This document shows, in pieces, positions 1 through 8,549 of a DNA stretch of 64,000 nt. This DNA is from Verticiella alkaliphila. GTDB taxonomy: Bacteria; Pseudomonadota; Gammaproteobacteria; Burkholderiales; Burkholderiaceae_B. The stretch spans positions 1 to 64,000 of the forward strand of contig NZ_JADCNH010000025.1 of assembly GCF_018904615.1 (NCBI RefSeq), given 5' to 3'. The notes under the pieces are model-generated. The model was not told the DNA's origin and ran no database searches. It saw only the letters and a program-made list of their open reading frames with translations. Position 1 is the first letter of the stretch; each line of letters opens with the position of its first letter. Position numbers and translations under genes: made by a program.

Positions 1-193
1 GCACGTGAAGCGGATCAAGCCGGCGCTCTTCGCGCCCTATGATCTGTCGCGCGAGAACCATACCCGGCTGCTGTGGGACCTCGCACCTGCAGCGAATCAA
101 GGCAGCGGGTCAGGCACAGGTCAAGCCAGCGGCCAGGGCGGCCTGCTCGCCCCCGTCACAGGCCTGGTGGGCGGCCTTCTTGGCCGTCGCTAA
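1..193 (+). CDS. C-terminal end of an unidentified protein (5' end outside window)
   Basis: The frame is open from the first complete codon at the window edge, so this is probably the tail of a longer gene; the GTG at position 5 need not be its start. About 63 residues are visible: a charged stretch (KRIKPALFAPYDLSRENHTR) followed by a low-complexity Gly/Ser/Gln tail that ends in LLGRR. No catalytic motif is visible and I do not recognise the family. The MarR-like gene begins 13 bases downstream on the same strand, so the two may be co-transcribed. Confidence 0.45.
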   Translation, partial: HVKRIKPALFAPYDLSRENHTRLLWDLAPAANQGSGSGTGQASGQGGLLAPVTGLVGGLLGRR

Positions 194-206
194 CAGGAGC
201 ACACAC

Positions 207-740
207 ATGCTGGAGCTGGAATTCCACCCCCCTGTTGCCGAGGCGCGCGAGAGCGCCTCACCGGCCTGGGAAGCTGCCACGCCTCTGGTCAGCCGGCTTC
301 GGCTGGCCGAGGTCGTGGAGACGCTGGCGCGCTGCGCCGCGCTCTATGGGACGCTGCATGCGGAGGAAATGGGGCGGTTGCTCCATGTAAGCAGCACGGA
401 CGTCCGGCTGCTCACGCTCCTGGCCCATAGCGGCCCTCTGGGGGTGTCGAGACTGGCCGAGCTTGCGCCCGGCAGCCCGGGCGGCACAGACGCCGCCATC
501 GAACGTCTGGTCGAATGCGGCTTCGTCACCCGTCAACGCGGGCACACGGACAGGCGCACCGTTCGTCTGCAGGCCGACGCGAGCCGCAGCGCGATGGTGA
601 CACGGCCCCCCACCGCCACGTTGCTCGCGCTGACGGCTGCCATGGAGGGCTTGCCGGCCGGCGTGCTGGAACAGGCATGCGATGTGTTGAGCCGGCTCGA
701 TGCGGCGCTCACCGCCCGGGTGCGCGACACGAACCGCTGA
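207..740 (+). CDS. MarR-like winged-helix transcriptional regulator
   Basis: The product is 177 residues, a usual size for a MarR-type regulator. The middle of the protein (about residues 50-125) reads as a winged helix: a helix-turn-helix region, then a wing with the basic/acidic 'GHTDRRTVRL' segment that matches the DxR signature of MarR wings. I chose the ATG at 207 because AGGAG lies 7 bases upstream at 195-199; the same frame is open further upstream but without a ribosome binding site. Ligand and target are unknown. The gene faces the glycosyltransferase gene tail to tail, so its regulon is not obvious from context. Similarity is judged from pattern only. Confidence 0.6.
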   Translation: MLELEFHPPVAEARESASPAWEAATPLVSRLRLAEVVETLARCAALYGTLHAEEMGRLLHVSSTDVRLLTLLAHSGPLGVSRLAELAPGSPGGTDAAIERLVECGFVTRQRGHTDRRTVRLQADASRSAMVTRPPTATLLALTAAMEGLPAGVLEQACDVLSRLDAALTARVRDTNR

Positions 741-753
741 ACGCGCACGTCGC

Positions 754-1995
754 TCAGACGGCGGGCGCGCCCGGCAACGCCGGAGGCGCGTCGGGCGAAC
801 GCGCCAGCGAGAGATACAGGCTCTCGAACCGGCGGGCCGTGGCCGGCCAGGTGAACTGGCCGGCCAGCCGGTAGCCCTCGCGGCTCAGTTGGGCACGCAG
901 CGGCGCATCGTCCAGCAGCCGCTGCACCGCCCGGGCAAGCCGCCCGGCATCCGTCGGGTCGTCCAGCAGCAGCGCATGATGTCCGGCCGTGACGTGCGCG
1001 GCAAAGCCGCAGTGGCGAGGCCCGCTCATCACGACCGGCAGACGGTGTGCCATCGCCTCAAGCGGCACCATGCCGAAGGCGTCGCCGCGCGTCGGGAACA
1101 GGCACAGATCTGCGGCGCGATAAAAGATTTCCACATCGCGGCGTCCAGGCCAGACGTGCACGCGTGCCCCCTGCCCTGCCGCACTCGCCAATGTGCGCAC
1201 CCGCGCGGCAGTCGCTTCGTCGCCCCCGGCCACCAGCACGTGCACGCGCTCCGGCAGCTGGGCCAGCGCCTCCAGCACGGCCTGCAATCCCTTGCGGATG
1301 GGGTCATTGGCGATCAGCACGGCATACACGCGGCCAGCCTCCAGGCCCAGCTCCACGCGAGCCTGTCCGCGATCGGGTGACGCCGGGGGCAGTGTGACCG
1401 CTGGGGGAATCACCACACTCGGCGAGATCCGTGGGTAGGCCGCAGCCACCTGTTGCGCAATGAGACTGGACGCCGACACCACGGCATGGCCCGGCCGGTC
1501 ATGTACGCGCAAGGATTCGAGCGCCAGATACGCGAGCCAGCGCGGGCTCAGCCGGTCCAGGATGCCCCGGATCCAGCCGCGCCCCGTGTGGAACCGTGAA
1601 TAGCGCACGGGCATCACGTGCACCACCTGCACATCGCCCACCCACAGGTTCTCGTGCGAATGCACCACGTCAAAGCCGCGCACCCGATGCGCGCATTGAA
1701 GTCCGAAGGCGATCAGGTTCACCCAGCGCGGCAGGCCGCGCCGCCGGGGCAGCACCGTGTGCGGCACTGCCAGCGGGCTGTCCCATTCCTGGCAGAACAC
1801 ATGGATGTCGTGACGCTGGGCCAACTCCGCGAATACGCGCTCGCCGTAGGCTTCCGCGCCGCCAAAGCGTGCGCCGAAGCGACGTGCGATGAAGGCAATC
1901 TTCAGACGCGGCGTGGGCACGCCTGCCGCGGGCGTGCGCAGGGCAGACGGCTCGCCGCCTGCGGCGGCCAGCGGCCGCACCACGGTCCGGTTCAT
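754..1995 (-). CDS. Glycosyltransferase family 4 (group 1) protein
   Basis: The 413-residue protein has the two-Rossmann layout of GT-B retaining glycosyltransferases. The N-terminal acceptor half starts around residue 31 ('KIAFIARRFG...GGAE', with the Gly-rich loop). The C-terminal nucleotide-sugar half contains 'GDAFGMVPLEAMAHRLPVV', the E-x7-E-like active-site motif of GT4 enzymes. It probably transfers a sugar in lipopolysaccharide core or surface polysaccharide assembly on the cytoplasmic side of the membrane. Its start codon overlaps the stop of the upstream polysaccharide deacetylase by 4 bases (ATGA), so the two are translationally coupled and likely act on the same glycan. Donor and acceptor cannot be deduced. 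Confidence 0.85.
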   Translation of the reverse strand: MNRTVVRPLAAAGGEPSALRTPAAGVPTPRLKIAFIARRFGARFGGAEAYGERVFAELAQRHDIHVFCQEWDSPLAVPHTVLPRRRGLPRWVNLIAFGLQCAHRVRGFDVVHSHENLWVGDVQVVHVMPVRYSRFHTGRGWIRGILDRLSPRWLAYLALESLRVHDRPGHAVVSASSLIAQQVAAAYPRISPSVVIPPAVTLPPASPDRGQARVELGLEAGRVYAVLIANDPIRKGLQAVLEALAQLPERVHVLVAGGDEATAARVRTLASAAGQGARVHVWPGRRDVEIFYRAADLCLFPTRGDAFGMVPLEAMAHRLPVVMSGPRHCGFAAHVTAGHHALLLDDPTDAGRLARAVQRLLDDAPLRAQLSREGYRLAGQFTWPATARRFESLYLSLARSPDAPPALPGAPAV

Positions 1996-2738
1996 CCCCG
2001 CGCTCCGCGACGATCCTCATAGGCCGTCATGAGCTTTTGCATCAGCGCAGGAAAGTGGGTGGTGCGCAGCACGGGCACGCGCGGCAAGGCCCACAGGTCG
2101 TCACCGGCATGCACGCGACCACGACGTGTGGTGGTGGCCGTGCGATAGCCGGCCGCCCGCGCCATGTCCACGTGCTCCGGGCCGTAATGCCCATACGGAT
2201 AGCAGAAGGCTTCCACCGGTTGCTGCGCCACAGCCTCGAGCACGCCGCGGGCTTGCGTGATCTGGCGTTGCGCTTCCAGCGCCGCCGTGGCCGTGAGATC
2301 GGCATGATCCAGCGTGTGTGCGCCAACCTCCTGGCCGGCAGCCACCCAGGTCTGGATCTCGTCGGGCCGCATCAGCGGCGATGCGGGCACGCCTTTGGGA
2401 ACATCCCAGAAATTCTCGCCGCCCGGATGCGCCGCCACCAAGTAGTTGGTGGCCGTGAACCCGGTCTCGCGCAGCACGGGCAAGGCGTGCTCGAGCACGT
2501 TGCGATAGCCGTCGTCGAAGGTGAGCCCGAACACCTTGCCTTCGCGTTCGCCGCGCAGATACGGATCGAGATCGCGCATGGAGAGCCCTTGCCAGCCGAG
2601 CCGACGCAGCCAGCGCATGTGCCGGGCGAAGCGCGCCGGATCGACCGACAGGCCGCGAAACGGCGTGCCGCGGGGCGCCGCCGGCGCGATCTGATGGTAG
2701 GTGAGGATGGACAGTGGGCGCACGGGGCGAGCCGCCAT
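1992..2738 (-). CDS. Polysaccharide deacetylase (NodB/CE4 family)
   Basis: The product is about 248 residues from the ATG at 2738 ('MAARPVRPLSILTYHQI'). An upstream in-frame ATG at 2783 adds 15 residues of unlikely sequence. CE4 motifs are visible: LTYHQI near the start, the metal/catalytic TFDDG motif, an HT..H segment (AHTLDHADL), and a YPYGHY motif. Such enzymes remove N- or O-acetyl groups from polysaccharides. There is no obvious signal peptide, which fits proteins that act in LPS/surface-glycan synthesis beside GT4 enzymes. It is translationally coupled to the following glycosyltransferase. The DUF2868 gene starts divergently about 115 bases away. Confidence 0.85.
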   Translation of the reverse strand: MAARPVRPLSILTYHQIAPAAPRGTPFRGLSVDPARFARHMRWLRRLGWQGLSMRDLDPYLRGEREGKVFGLTFDDGYRNVLEHALPVLRETGFTATNYLVAAHPGGENFWDVPKGVPASPLMRPDEIQTWVAAGQEVGAHTLDHADLTATAALEAQRQITQARGVLEAVAQQPVEAFCYPYGHYGPEHVDMARAAGYRTATTTRRGRVHAGDDLWALPRVPVLRTTHFPALMQKLMTAYEDRRGARG

Positions 2739-2854
2739 TGGGCAAAAGGTATCCAGACAAGACACGATTAGACGCCATGTCACGCCTGGGCACCAGCCCC
2801 CCTGTGGCGTGAGTGCAATACACTCGGACGTCGCTCACTTTTCCCGGATGCTGC

Positions 2855-4360
2855 GTGCCCACGATCGATGCCGCCCCCCGTCGCCACCGCCATGACGCCT
2901 GGCTGGCCGAGACGGTCCGACTCTCCGAGGCACGCTGGGGTCCATACGACGATGCCGAGGCCGTGCGCGCCTTGCGTCACGCCGGCCTGTCGCCCGACGC
3001 GGCGGTGCTTGAACGCCAGCGGATGATGGCGCAACGGGAAGGCCTGGACACGCTGGCCGCGCGTTGGCGCGACTACGCCGTGCTGCTCGTGCTGGGCGCG
3101 GGCGTGTTGGCGGTGCTCGCCGGCTGCGGCGCTGCCCTCGGCGCCCTGGGCGATGGCACCCGCCCGGTGAACCTCTTCTGGGCTCTGGGTGGGCTGCTCG
3201 GCGTGCACACCGTGACATTCGTCCTGTGGCTGGCGAGCCTCATGTGGCGGCGCCCGCTGGGCTCCTGGCTCAGCCGTGTCGTGGTTGGCCTGGCGAGTCG
3301 CCTGACGCGCCTGCCGCCGCTGGCGGCCGCGAGCGAACGGCTGGCGCAGCGGCCCTCGGCCGCCGCCTTGTTGCCGCACGCGCTGGTGGGCCTGCTTGCG
3401 CGTGCCGGCATCGCCCGGTGGCTGGCCGGCGTGGTCGGCAATCTCTGGTGGCTGCTGGCGCTGGTCTCCGCGCTGGTCACGCTGCTTGCCCTGCTTTCGA
3501 CACGCCGATACGGGTTCGTCTGGGAGACCACCCTCCTCGCGCCGGACACGTTCGTCGCCCTGACCGAAGCGCTCGGCCGTCTGCCCGCGGCGCTGGGGTT
3601 CGCCGTGCCCGACGCCGCCGCAGTCCGCGCGAGTGGCGGCGCGGCCCCCCTCGATGCGCCCGTGCAGGTCCTGTGGTCGAACTGGCTGCTGGGCTGCGTC
3701 GTGGTCTACGGCATCCTGCCCCGACTGGCCGCCAGTGTGCTCAGCATGGGCATCGTCGTGTGGCGCCGGCGCCGACTGGGGCTGGACATGCGGCTGCCTG
3801 CCTACGCGGCGCTGCGCGAGCGGCTGAGTGCCACCAGCGCGCCCGTGGGCGTGTCCGACGCCGCACCCGATTCGCTCGAACACACAGGGGGCCGTGCCAG
3901 CGCCTATGCAGCGCCAGGCCAACACCATGCGCTCGCTCCTGGCTATGCCGCCCGCACGCAAGAGCCGCTCGCACGCGTGCTGGTGGGCGTGGAGTTGCCC
4001 GCAGACGCGCCCTGGCCGCCTGGGGTGGTACCCACCCGTGTGATCGACGCGGGCAACCTCGATGGCCGCGCCGCCCGGCATGCCGTACTCGAGCAGTTCG
4101 CTCGCCAGCCGCCAGCACGCGTCGTGGTGATGTGCGATGCGAGCCAGACGCCGGACCGCGGCACGGTCGGCCTCGTGGCCGAACTCGCCCGCGGCGCACG
4201 CGAATCGCGCGTCTGCCTCCTGCCCGGCACCAGCGCCGATCGGTTGAACGCCTGGCGTGAGCGACTCGTGTCTGCGGGGCTGGCATCCTCCACGCTGACG
4301 AGCGCGCCAGTCGACGCGCTGGCTTGGCTGGATGCTCCAGGTGAGGAGACGGCCACGTGA
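2855..4360 (+). CDS. DUF2868 family membrane protein
   Basis: A roughly 500-residue membrane protein with hydrophobic segments near residues 65-95, 105-130, 190-215 and 265-290, and a soluble C-terminal half. The pattern 'ETVRLSEARWG' with an acidic N-terminus and four membrane spans matches DUF2868 proteins. The frame is open to a GTG at 2813, but the GTG at 2855 (VPTIDAAPRR) is the more plausible family start; neither has a strong Shine-Dalgarno. The last codons overlap the GTPase gene by 4 bases (GTGA). DUF2868 and DUF3482 GTPases are commonly encoded together in Betaproteobacteria. No biochemical role is established to my knowledge; a membrane anchor or effector for the GTPase is inference. 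Confidence 0.8.
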   Translation: MPTIDAAPRRHRHDAWLAETVRLSEARWGPYDDAEAVRALRHAGLSPDAAVLERQRMMAQREGLDTLAARWRDYAVLLVLGAGVLAVLAGCGAALGALGDGTRPVNLFWALGGLLGVHTVTFVLWLASLMWRRPLGSWLSRVVVGLASRLTRLPPLAAASERLAQRPSAAALLPHALVGLLARAGIARWLAGVVGNLWWLLALVSALVTLLALLSTRRYGFVWETTLLAPDTFVALTEALGRLPAALGFAVPDAAAVRASGGAAPLDAPVQVLWSNWLLGCVVVYGILPRLAASVLSMGIVVWRRRRLGLDMRLPAYAALRERLSATSAPVGVSDAAPDSLEHTGGRASAYAAPGQHHALAPGYAARTQEPLARVLVGVELPADAPWPPGVVPTRVIDAGNLDGRAARHAVLEQFARQPPARVVVMCDASQTPDRGTVGLVAELARGARESRVCLLPGTSADRLNAWRERLVSAGLASSTLTSAPVDALAWLDAPGEETAT

Positions 4361-5766
4361 ATGCTTTGCACCCCTCCGGCGGCGACGCCCCCTTGCGCGT
4401 GGCGGTGGTCGGCCACACCAACACCGGCAAGACCTCGCTCTTGCGCACGCTGGCACGGGATGCCGCGTTCGGCGAGGTGGCCGACAGCCCCAGCACGACA
4501 CAGCATGTGGAAGCGGCCGCGCTCCTCGTCGATGGGCGTGCCGTGCTGGAGCTCTACGACACGCCCGGCCTGGAGGACGCCGTGGCGCTGCGCGACTACC
4601 TGGAGCGCCTGGGTGAGGACGGCCCGCGCACGGACGGGTTCGCGCGCATCGAACGGTTCCTGGGCACGCGCGAAGCGAGCCTGCGTTTCGAGCAGGAAGC
4701 CAAGGTGCTGCGCCAGGTGATCGCGAGCCATGCCGCGCTATATGTGATTGACGTGCGCGATCCGGTCCTCGAGAAGCATCGGGACGAACTTGCGCTACTC
4801 GCCGATTGCGCGCGGCCGGTGTTGCCCGTGCTCAATTTCGTGGCCGCGCCGCAGACGCGCATCCCCGCCTGGCGCGAGGCGCTGTCGCGACTGGGCCTGC
4901 ACGCCGTGGTGAGCTTCGATACCGTGGCGCCGCCGGCGGACGGCGACGCTCAGCTTTTCGGCAAGCTCGCCACCCTGCTCGACGCGGAGGCGCCGCGCCT
5001 GCGGCGGCTCGTCGAGGATCGCGAGCGCCATCAGGCGCAGCGCCGCGAGGCCTCGATGCGCATCGTGGCCGAGATGTTGATCGACGTCGCGGCGCTACGC
5101 GTGACGAGCCCGCCGGACGACGCAGCCAGCCAGACGCATGAACGCCGGCTGCGTGATGCGGTACGCGCGCGGGAGGCACGCTGCGTGACGGAATTGCTGG
5201 CCCTCTATGGATTTCGTGCCAGCGACGTAAGCGAGCTCGCCTTGCCGGATTGGCAGGCCCGGCTCGAGCACGACCTCTTCAGTGCGGCAGCGCTGACCGA
5301 GATGGGCGTGGAAATGGGCAAAGGCGTGGCGGCGGGCGCTGCAGCCGGCGCGGCCGTCGATCTGGCCACCGGCGGATTGAGTCTGGGTGCGGGCACGCTG
5401 GTGGGCGCGGCGGTGGGGGGTCTCTGGCAGACGGCCGAGCGCTTCGGGGGCCGTTTGTTGGGCCAATTCCGCGGGATGCGCGAGCTCACGGTGGACGACG
5501 CCATCCTGCGGCTCCTGGCATTGCGCCAGCAATGGCTGATGACAGCGCTGGCGCGGCGCGGTCATGCCGCCCAGCAACCCCTGCAACGCGAAGCCGTGGC
5601 CGACGACCCGCTGCGCAAGGGCGCCCTGCCCGCGCCACTGCGCGAAGCGCGCAGTCATCCGGAATGGAGCGCCATCGGTGCGAACCATCAGGACACGGCG
5701 CGGCGGCAAGCCGTGATCACGGCGCTGGCCGGCCGGCTGGGCGAAAACGCACCGTCACCGAACTGA
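4357..5766 (+). CDS. Era-like GTPase with DUF3482 domain
   Basis: A 469-residue protein with an N-terminal P-loop GTPase domain: the G1 motif GHTNTGKTS at residues 19-27 and the G3 motif DTPG at 68-71. The usual NKxD is replaced by a 'LNFVAAP' segment, a divergence also typical of this family. The C-terminal half is helical and has an unusual Gly/Ala-rich stretch near residues 310-355 that could insert in, or pack against, a membrane. The start is the GTG at 4357, overlapping the DUF2868 stop. This strict coupling suggests a stoichiometric membrane GTPase module. Function is unknown; stress or envelope homeostasis is only a guess. Confidence 0.85.
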   Translation: MNALHPSGGDAPLRVAVVGHTNTGKTSLLRTLARDAAFGEVADSPSTTQHVEAAALLVDGRAVLELYDTPGLEDAVALRDYLERLGEDGPRTDGFARIERFLGTREASLRFEQEAKVLRQVIASHAALYVIDVRDPVLEKHRDELALLADCARPVLPVLNFVAAPQTRIPAWREALSRLGLHAVVSFDTVAPPADGDAQLFGKLATLLDAEAPRLRRLVEDRERHQAQRREASMRIVAEMLIDVAALRVTSPPDDAASQTHERRLRDAVRAREARCVTELLALYGFRASDVSELALPDWQARLEHDLFSAAALTEMGVEMGKGVAAGAAAGAAVDLATGGLSLGAGTLVGAAVGGLWQTAERFGGRLLGQFRGMRELTVDDAILRLLALRQQWLMTALARRGHAAQQPLQREAVADDPLRKGALPAPLREARSHPEWSAIGANHQDTARRQAVITALAGRLGENAPSPN

Positions 5767-5809
5767 GCCGGCGAACGCACGCGGCGAGAGCCGTGCACGC
5801 AACGACAAA

Positions 5810-5830
5810 GGGCTGCGCACAGCGCAGCCC
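5810..5830. terminator. Bidirectional hairpin terminator
   Basis: GGGCTGCGC (5810-5818) and GCGCAGCCC (5822-5830) form a perfect 9-bp stem with a 3-base loop between the convergent GTPase and aceB genes. On the minus strand it is followed by TTTGTCGTT, a fair U-tract. A second hairpin (GCGGGGC/GCCCCGC, 5851-5868) lies even closer to the aceB stop. Confidence 0.7.
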
Positions 5831-5878
5831 TTCGCCAATGCCAGCAAGCCGCGGGGCTCGCGCCCCGCCTCACCGGGC

Positions 5879-7465
5879 TCAGATCTCTTCGTAGAGCGGC
5901 AGCGTGAGGAATTCCTCGAACCCTTCCTGCGTGCTCATGCGTTCGAAGATTTCGGCCGCGCGGTCATAGGCCGCGCTGCCACCCACCGATTGCTTCACCT
6001 TGGCGAGCTCCTCGGGGATCAGCCCGCGCACGAGCTCGGCCGTCACCTTGCGCCCGTCCTCCAGCACGCCCTTGGGCGAGCGGATCCACTGCCACACCTG
6101 CGAGCGCGAGATCTCGGCGGTGGCGGCGTCTTCCATGAGATTGTGGATCGGCACGCAGCCATTGCCATCGAGCCACGAACCCAGGTAATGGATGCCCACA
6201 TTGATGTTCATGCGCAAGCCGTTCTCAGTGATCGGCGCCTGCGGTTTGAAGTCCAGGAGATCGGCGGCCTTCGTATTGACGTCGGGGCGCTGCTTGTCGA
6301 TCTGGTTCGGGCGATCGCCCAGCACCTTCACGAACTCCTTCATGGCGGTGTCGACCAGGCCCGGGTGAGCCACCCAGCCGCCGTCGTAGCCGTCGGTGGC
6401 ATCGCGCTCCTTGTCCGAGCGGATCCCTTCCATCGCCACGGCGTTCTTCTCCGGATCGTTCTTGATCGGAATCAGCGCGCTCATGCCGCCGATGGCCGGC
6501 GCGTGGCGGTGGTGGCAGGTCTTCAGCAACAGCAGCGCATAGGCGCGCATGAAGGGCGAGGTCATCGTCACCTTGGCGCGGTCCGCGAGGCAGAAGTCCC
6601 GATCGGCCTTGAACTTCTTGATGCAGCTGAAGATGTAGTCCCATCGCCCGGCGTTCAGGCCCGCGCTGTGTTCGCGCAGCTCATAGAGGATTTCGTCCAT
6701 CTCGAAGGCGGCGTTGATGGTCTCGACCAGCACGGTGGCCTTGATCGTGCCCTGCGGGATGCCCAGGGCGTCCTGGGTGTCCTTGAAGATCTCGTTCCAC
6801 AGGCGTGCCTCGAGATGGCTTTCCATCTTGGGCAGGTAGAAGTACGGGCCCGAGCCGCGCGAGAGCAGCTCCTTGGCGTTGTGGAACATGTAGAGCGCGA
6901 AGTCGAAGATGCCGCCCGACACCCGCTTGCCATCGATGGTGACGTTCTTCTCGTCCAGGTGCCAGCCGCGCGGACGCACCAGCAGCGTCGCAACCTTGTC
7001 GTTGAGCTGGTAGGTCTTGCCGTTCTGCTCAAGCGAGATCGTGCGGCGGATGGCGTCCTGCAGATTGATCTGGCCCTGAATCTGGTTCTCCCAGTTCGGG
7101 CTGTTGGAATCCTCGAAGTCGGTCATGTAGCTATCCGCGCCGGAGTTCAGCGCGTTGATGACCATCTTGCGTTCGACCGGGCCGGTGATCTCCACGCGGC
7201 GGCATTGCAGATCGGCTGGCAGCGGCGCGATCTTCCAGTCACCTGCGCGCACCTCGGCCGTCTCGGCCAGGAAATTCGGACGCTCACCTGCGTCCAGACG
7301 CTTGGCGCGCGCCGCACGGGCGGCAAGCAACTCCTGGCGGCGGCCTTCGTACTTGCGATGCAGCTGGGCCACCAGCGCCAGCGCATCGGGCGTGAGCACC
7401 CGGCTCGCGAAGGCGTCCGTGACCGGTGCGGAGATCTGGATGCCGTCAGGCAGACGTTGGGACAT
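5879..7465 (-). CDS. aceB: Malate synthase A
   Basis: Malate synthase condenses glyoxylate with acetyl-CoA to malate in the glyoxylate shunt. The 528-residue length fits the A isoform, not the about 720-residue G form. The family signature is visible as '[17 protein letters not shown]', and '[15 protein letters not shown]' is another conserved block. The start is the ATG at 7465, preceded by an AGGAGG-type site at about 7471-7477; the open frame extends upstream without support. The gene is separate from aceA (25060-26367) and is divergent from a LysR-type gene, which is probably its regulator, with an inverted repeat between them. Cytoplasmic. Confidence 0.97.
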   Translation of the reverse strand: MSQRLPDGIQISAPVTDAFASRVLTPDALALVAQLHRKYEGRRQELLAARAARAKRLDAGERPNFLAETAEVRAGDWKIAPLPADLQCRRVEITGPVERKMVINALNSGADSYMTDFEDSNSPNWENQIQGQINLQDAIRRTISLEQNGKTYQLNDKVATLLVRPRGWHLDEKNVTIDGKRVSGGIFDFALYMFHNAKELLSRGSGPYFYLPKMESHLEARLWNEIFKDTQDALGIPQGTIKATVLVETINAAFEMDEILYELREHSAGLNAGRWDYIFSCIKKFKADRDFCLADRAKVTMTSPFMRAYALLLLKTCHHRHAPAIGGMSALIPIKNDPEKNAVAMEGIRSDKERDATDGYDGGWVAHPGLVDTAMKEFVKVLGDRPNQIDKQRPDVNTKAADLLDFKPQAPITENGLRMNINVGIHYLGSWLDGNGCVPIHNLMEDAATAEISRSQVWQWIRSPKGVLEDGRKVTAELVRGLIPEELAKVKQSVGGSAAYDRAAEIFERMSTQEGFEEFLTLPLYEEI

Positions 7466-7522
7466 GGTGTTCCTCCTGTGCTCGGGGCGGCGTGGCGCCC
7501 GCGGGTCGATGATGGATCCAGT

Positions 7523-7551
7523 GTATTTCATACGGATTCGTAGAAAAATAC
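7523..7551. promoter_or_regulatory. Candidate LysR operator between aceB and its divergent regulator
   Basis: The divergent intergenic region contains an imperfect inverted repeat: TTTCATACG (7526-7534), a 4-base centre, then CGTAGAAA (7539-7546), flanked by GTA/TAC, so that GTATTT (7523) mirrors AAATAC (7546-7551). The size and the A/T-flanked dyad resemble LysR-type binding sites. Control of aceB and autoregulation are inferred from position. Confidence 0.5.
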
Positions 7552-7596
7552 CCTGCACGTGTCATCATCTTTGCTCCAAAGTAAAAGATCAGCATC

Positions 7597-8517
7597 ATGG
7601 ACCGCTTCAAGCAGCTGGAGACCGTCGTGGCCGTTGCGACCCTGGGCAGCCTGTCTGCCGCTGCGCGCGCAGAAGGGGTCGCGCCGGCGCTGATTGGCCG
7701 GCGCATCGACGCCCTGGAGGCAAGGCTGGGAGTGAAGCTGCTGATGCGCACCACACGGCGCATCACGCTGACCCCGGAGGGCGAAAACTTCATCGACGAA
7801 GCCCGCAACATCCTGCGCGAACTCGAGGATGCCGAGGCCATGGTGGCCCAGGGCGGTGCCACCCCGACGGGGCATCTGCGCCTGACGGCCCCGGCAGGGT
7901 TTGGCAGGCGCCACGTGGCGCCCCTGTTGCCCGGCTTCCTCGCCGCCTATCCGGGGGTGTCGGCGTCGCTCGACCTGACGGATCGCCTGACCGATCTCGT
8001 GCGCGAACGATATGACTGCGCCGTACGGGTGGGCGATGTCGTGGACGCCAATCTCGTCGCCATTCATCTTGCGGAGAATCGACGCGTGGTCGTGGCTTCG
8101 CCCACGTACCTTGCGACACACGGTACGCCTCGCGCACCGGCCGACCTGCTGCAGCACAACTGCCTCACGCTGGGCGCGGGCAGCAGCCAGCATCGCGGCT
8201 GGCTGTTCCGTCAGGCTGGCGAGAACGTGGTCCAGCGGGTCAATGGCAATCTATCGTGCAGCGACGGTGCCGCGCTGCTCGATTGGGCACTTGCCGGGCT
8301 CGGACTGGCATGGCGGTCACTATGGGAGGTGCGCCAGGCGCTGGCCGACGGCGAGCTCGTCACGGTGCTGGACGATGTGGCGGCTCCGCCCAACGCCATC
8401 CATGCCCTCTTGCCGCAGCGAAAGCACCTGCCGCTGCGCGTGCGCGTGTTCGTGGATTACCTGCGTCAACACTACACCGATCCGCGCTACTGGGCGCAGG
8501 CGCAGGCTGCGGACTGA
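7597..8517 (+). CDS. LysR family transcriptional regulator (divergent from aceB)
   Basis: A 306-residue protein with the LysR layout: an N-terminal winged helix (about residues 1-60, 'LGSLSAAARAEGVAPALIGRRIDALEARLG...TPEG') followed by a substrate-binding-like effector domain. It starts 131 bases from the aceB start on the opposite strand. By position it is the probable regulator of malate synthase and of itself, possibly sensing a glyoxylate-shunt or acetyl-CoA-related metabolite; that role is inferred. The 3' end converges on the SDR gene with only 32 bases between them. Confidence 0.9.
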   Translation: MDRFKQLETVVAVATLGSLSAAARAEGVAPALIGRRIDALEARLGVKLLMRTTRRITLTPEGENFIDEARNILRELEDAEAMVAQGGATPTGHLRLTAPAGFGRRHVAPLLPGFLAAYPGVSASLDLTDRLTDLVRERYDCAVRVGDVVDANLVAIHLAENRRVVVASPTYLATHGTPRAPADLLQHNCLTLGAGSSQHRGWLFRQAGENVVQRVNGNLSCSDGAALLDWALAGLGLAWRSLWEVRQALADGELVTVLDDVAAPPNAIHALLPQRKHLPLRVRVFVDYLRQHYTDPRYWAQAQAAD

Positions 8518-8549
8518 TCCACAGGCCTGCACGGATCCGCCTGAGGTGC

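Noticed and set aside
2780-4501. Open frame of 573 codons opposite the DUF2868 gene
   Set aside because: Low-complexity Arg/Gln/His-rich product typical of a shadow; the plus-strand gene has clear membrane segments and is coupled to the GTPase.
5990-7543. Open frame of 517 codons opposite aceB
   Set aside because: Antisense shadow of malate synthase.
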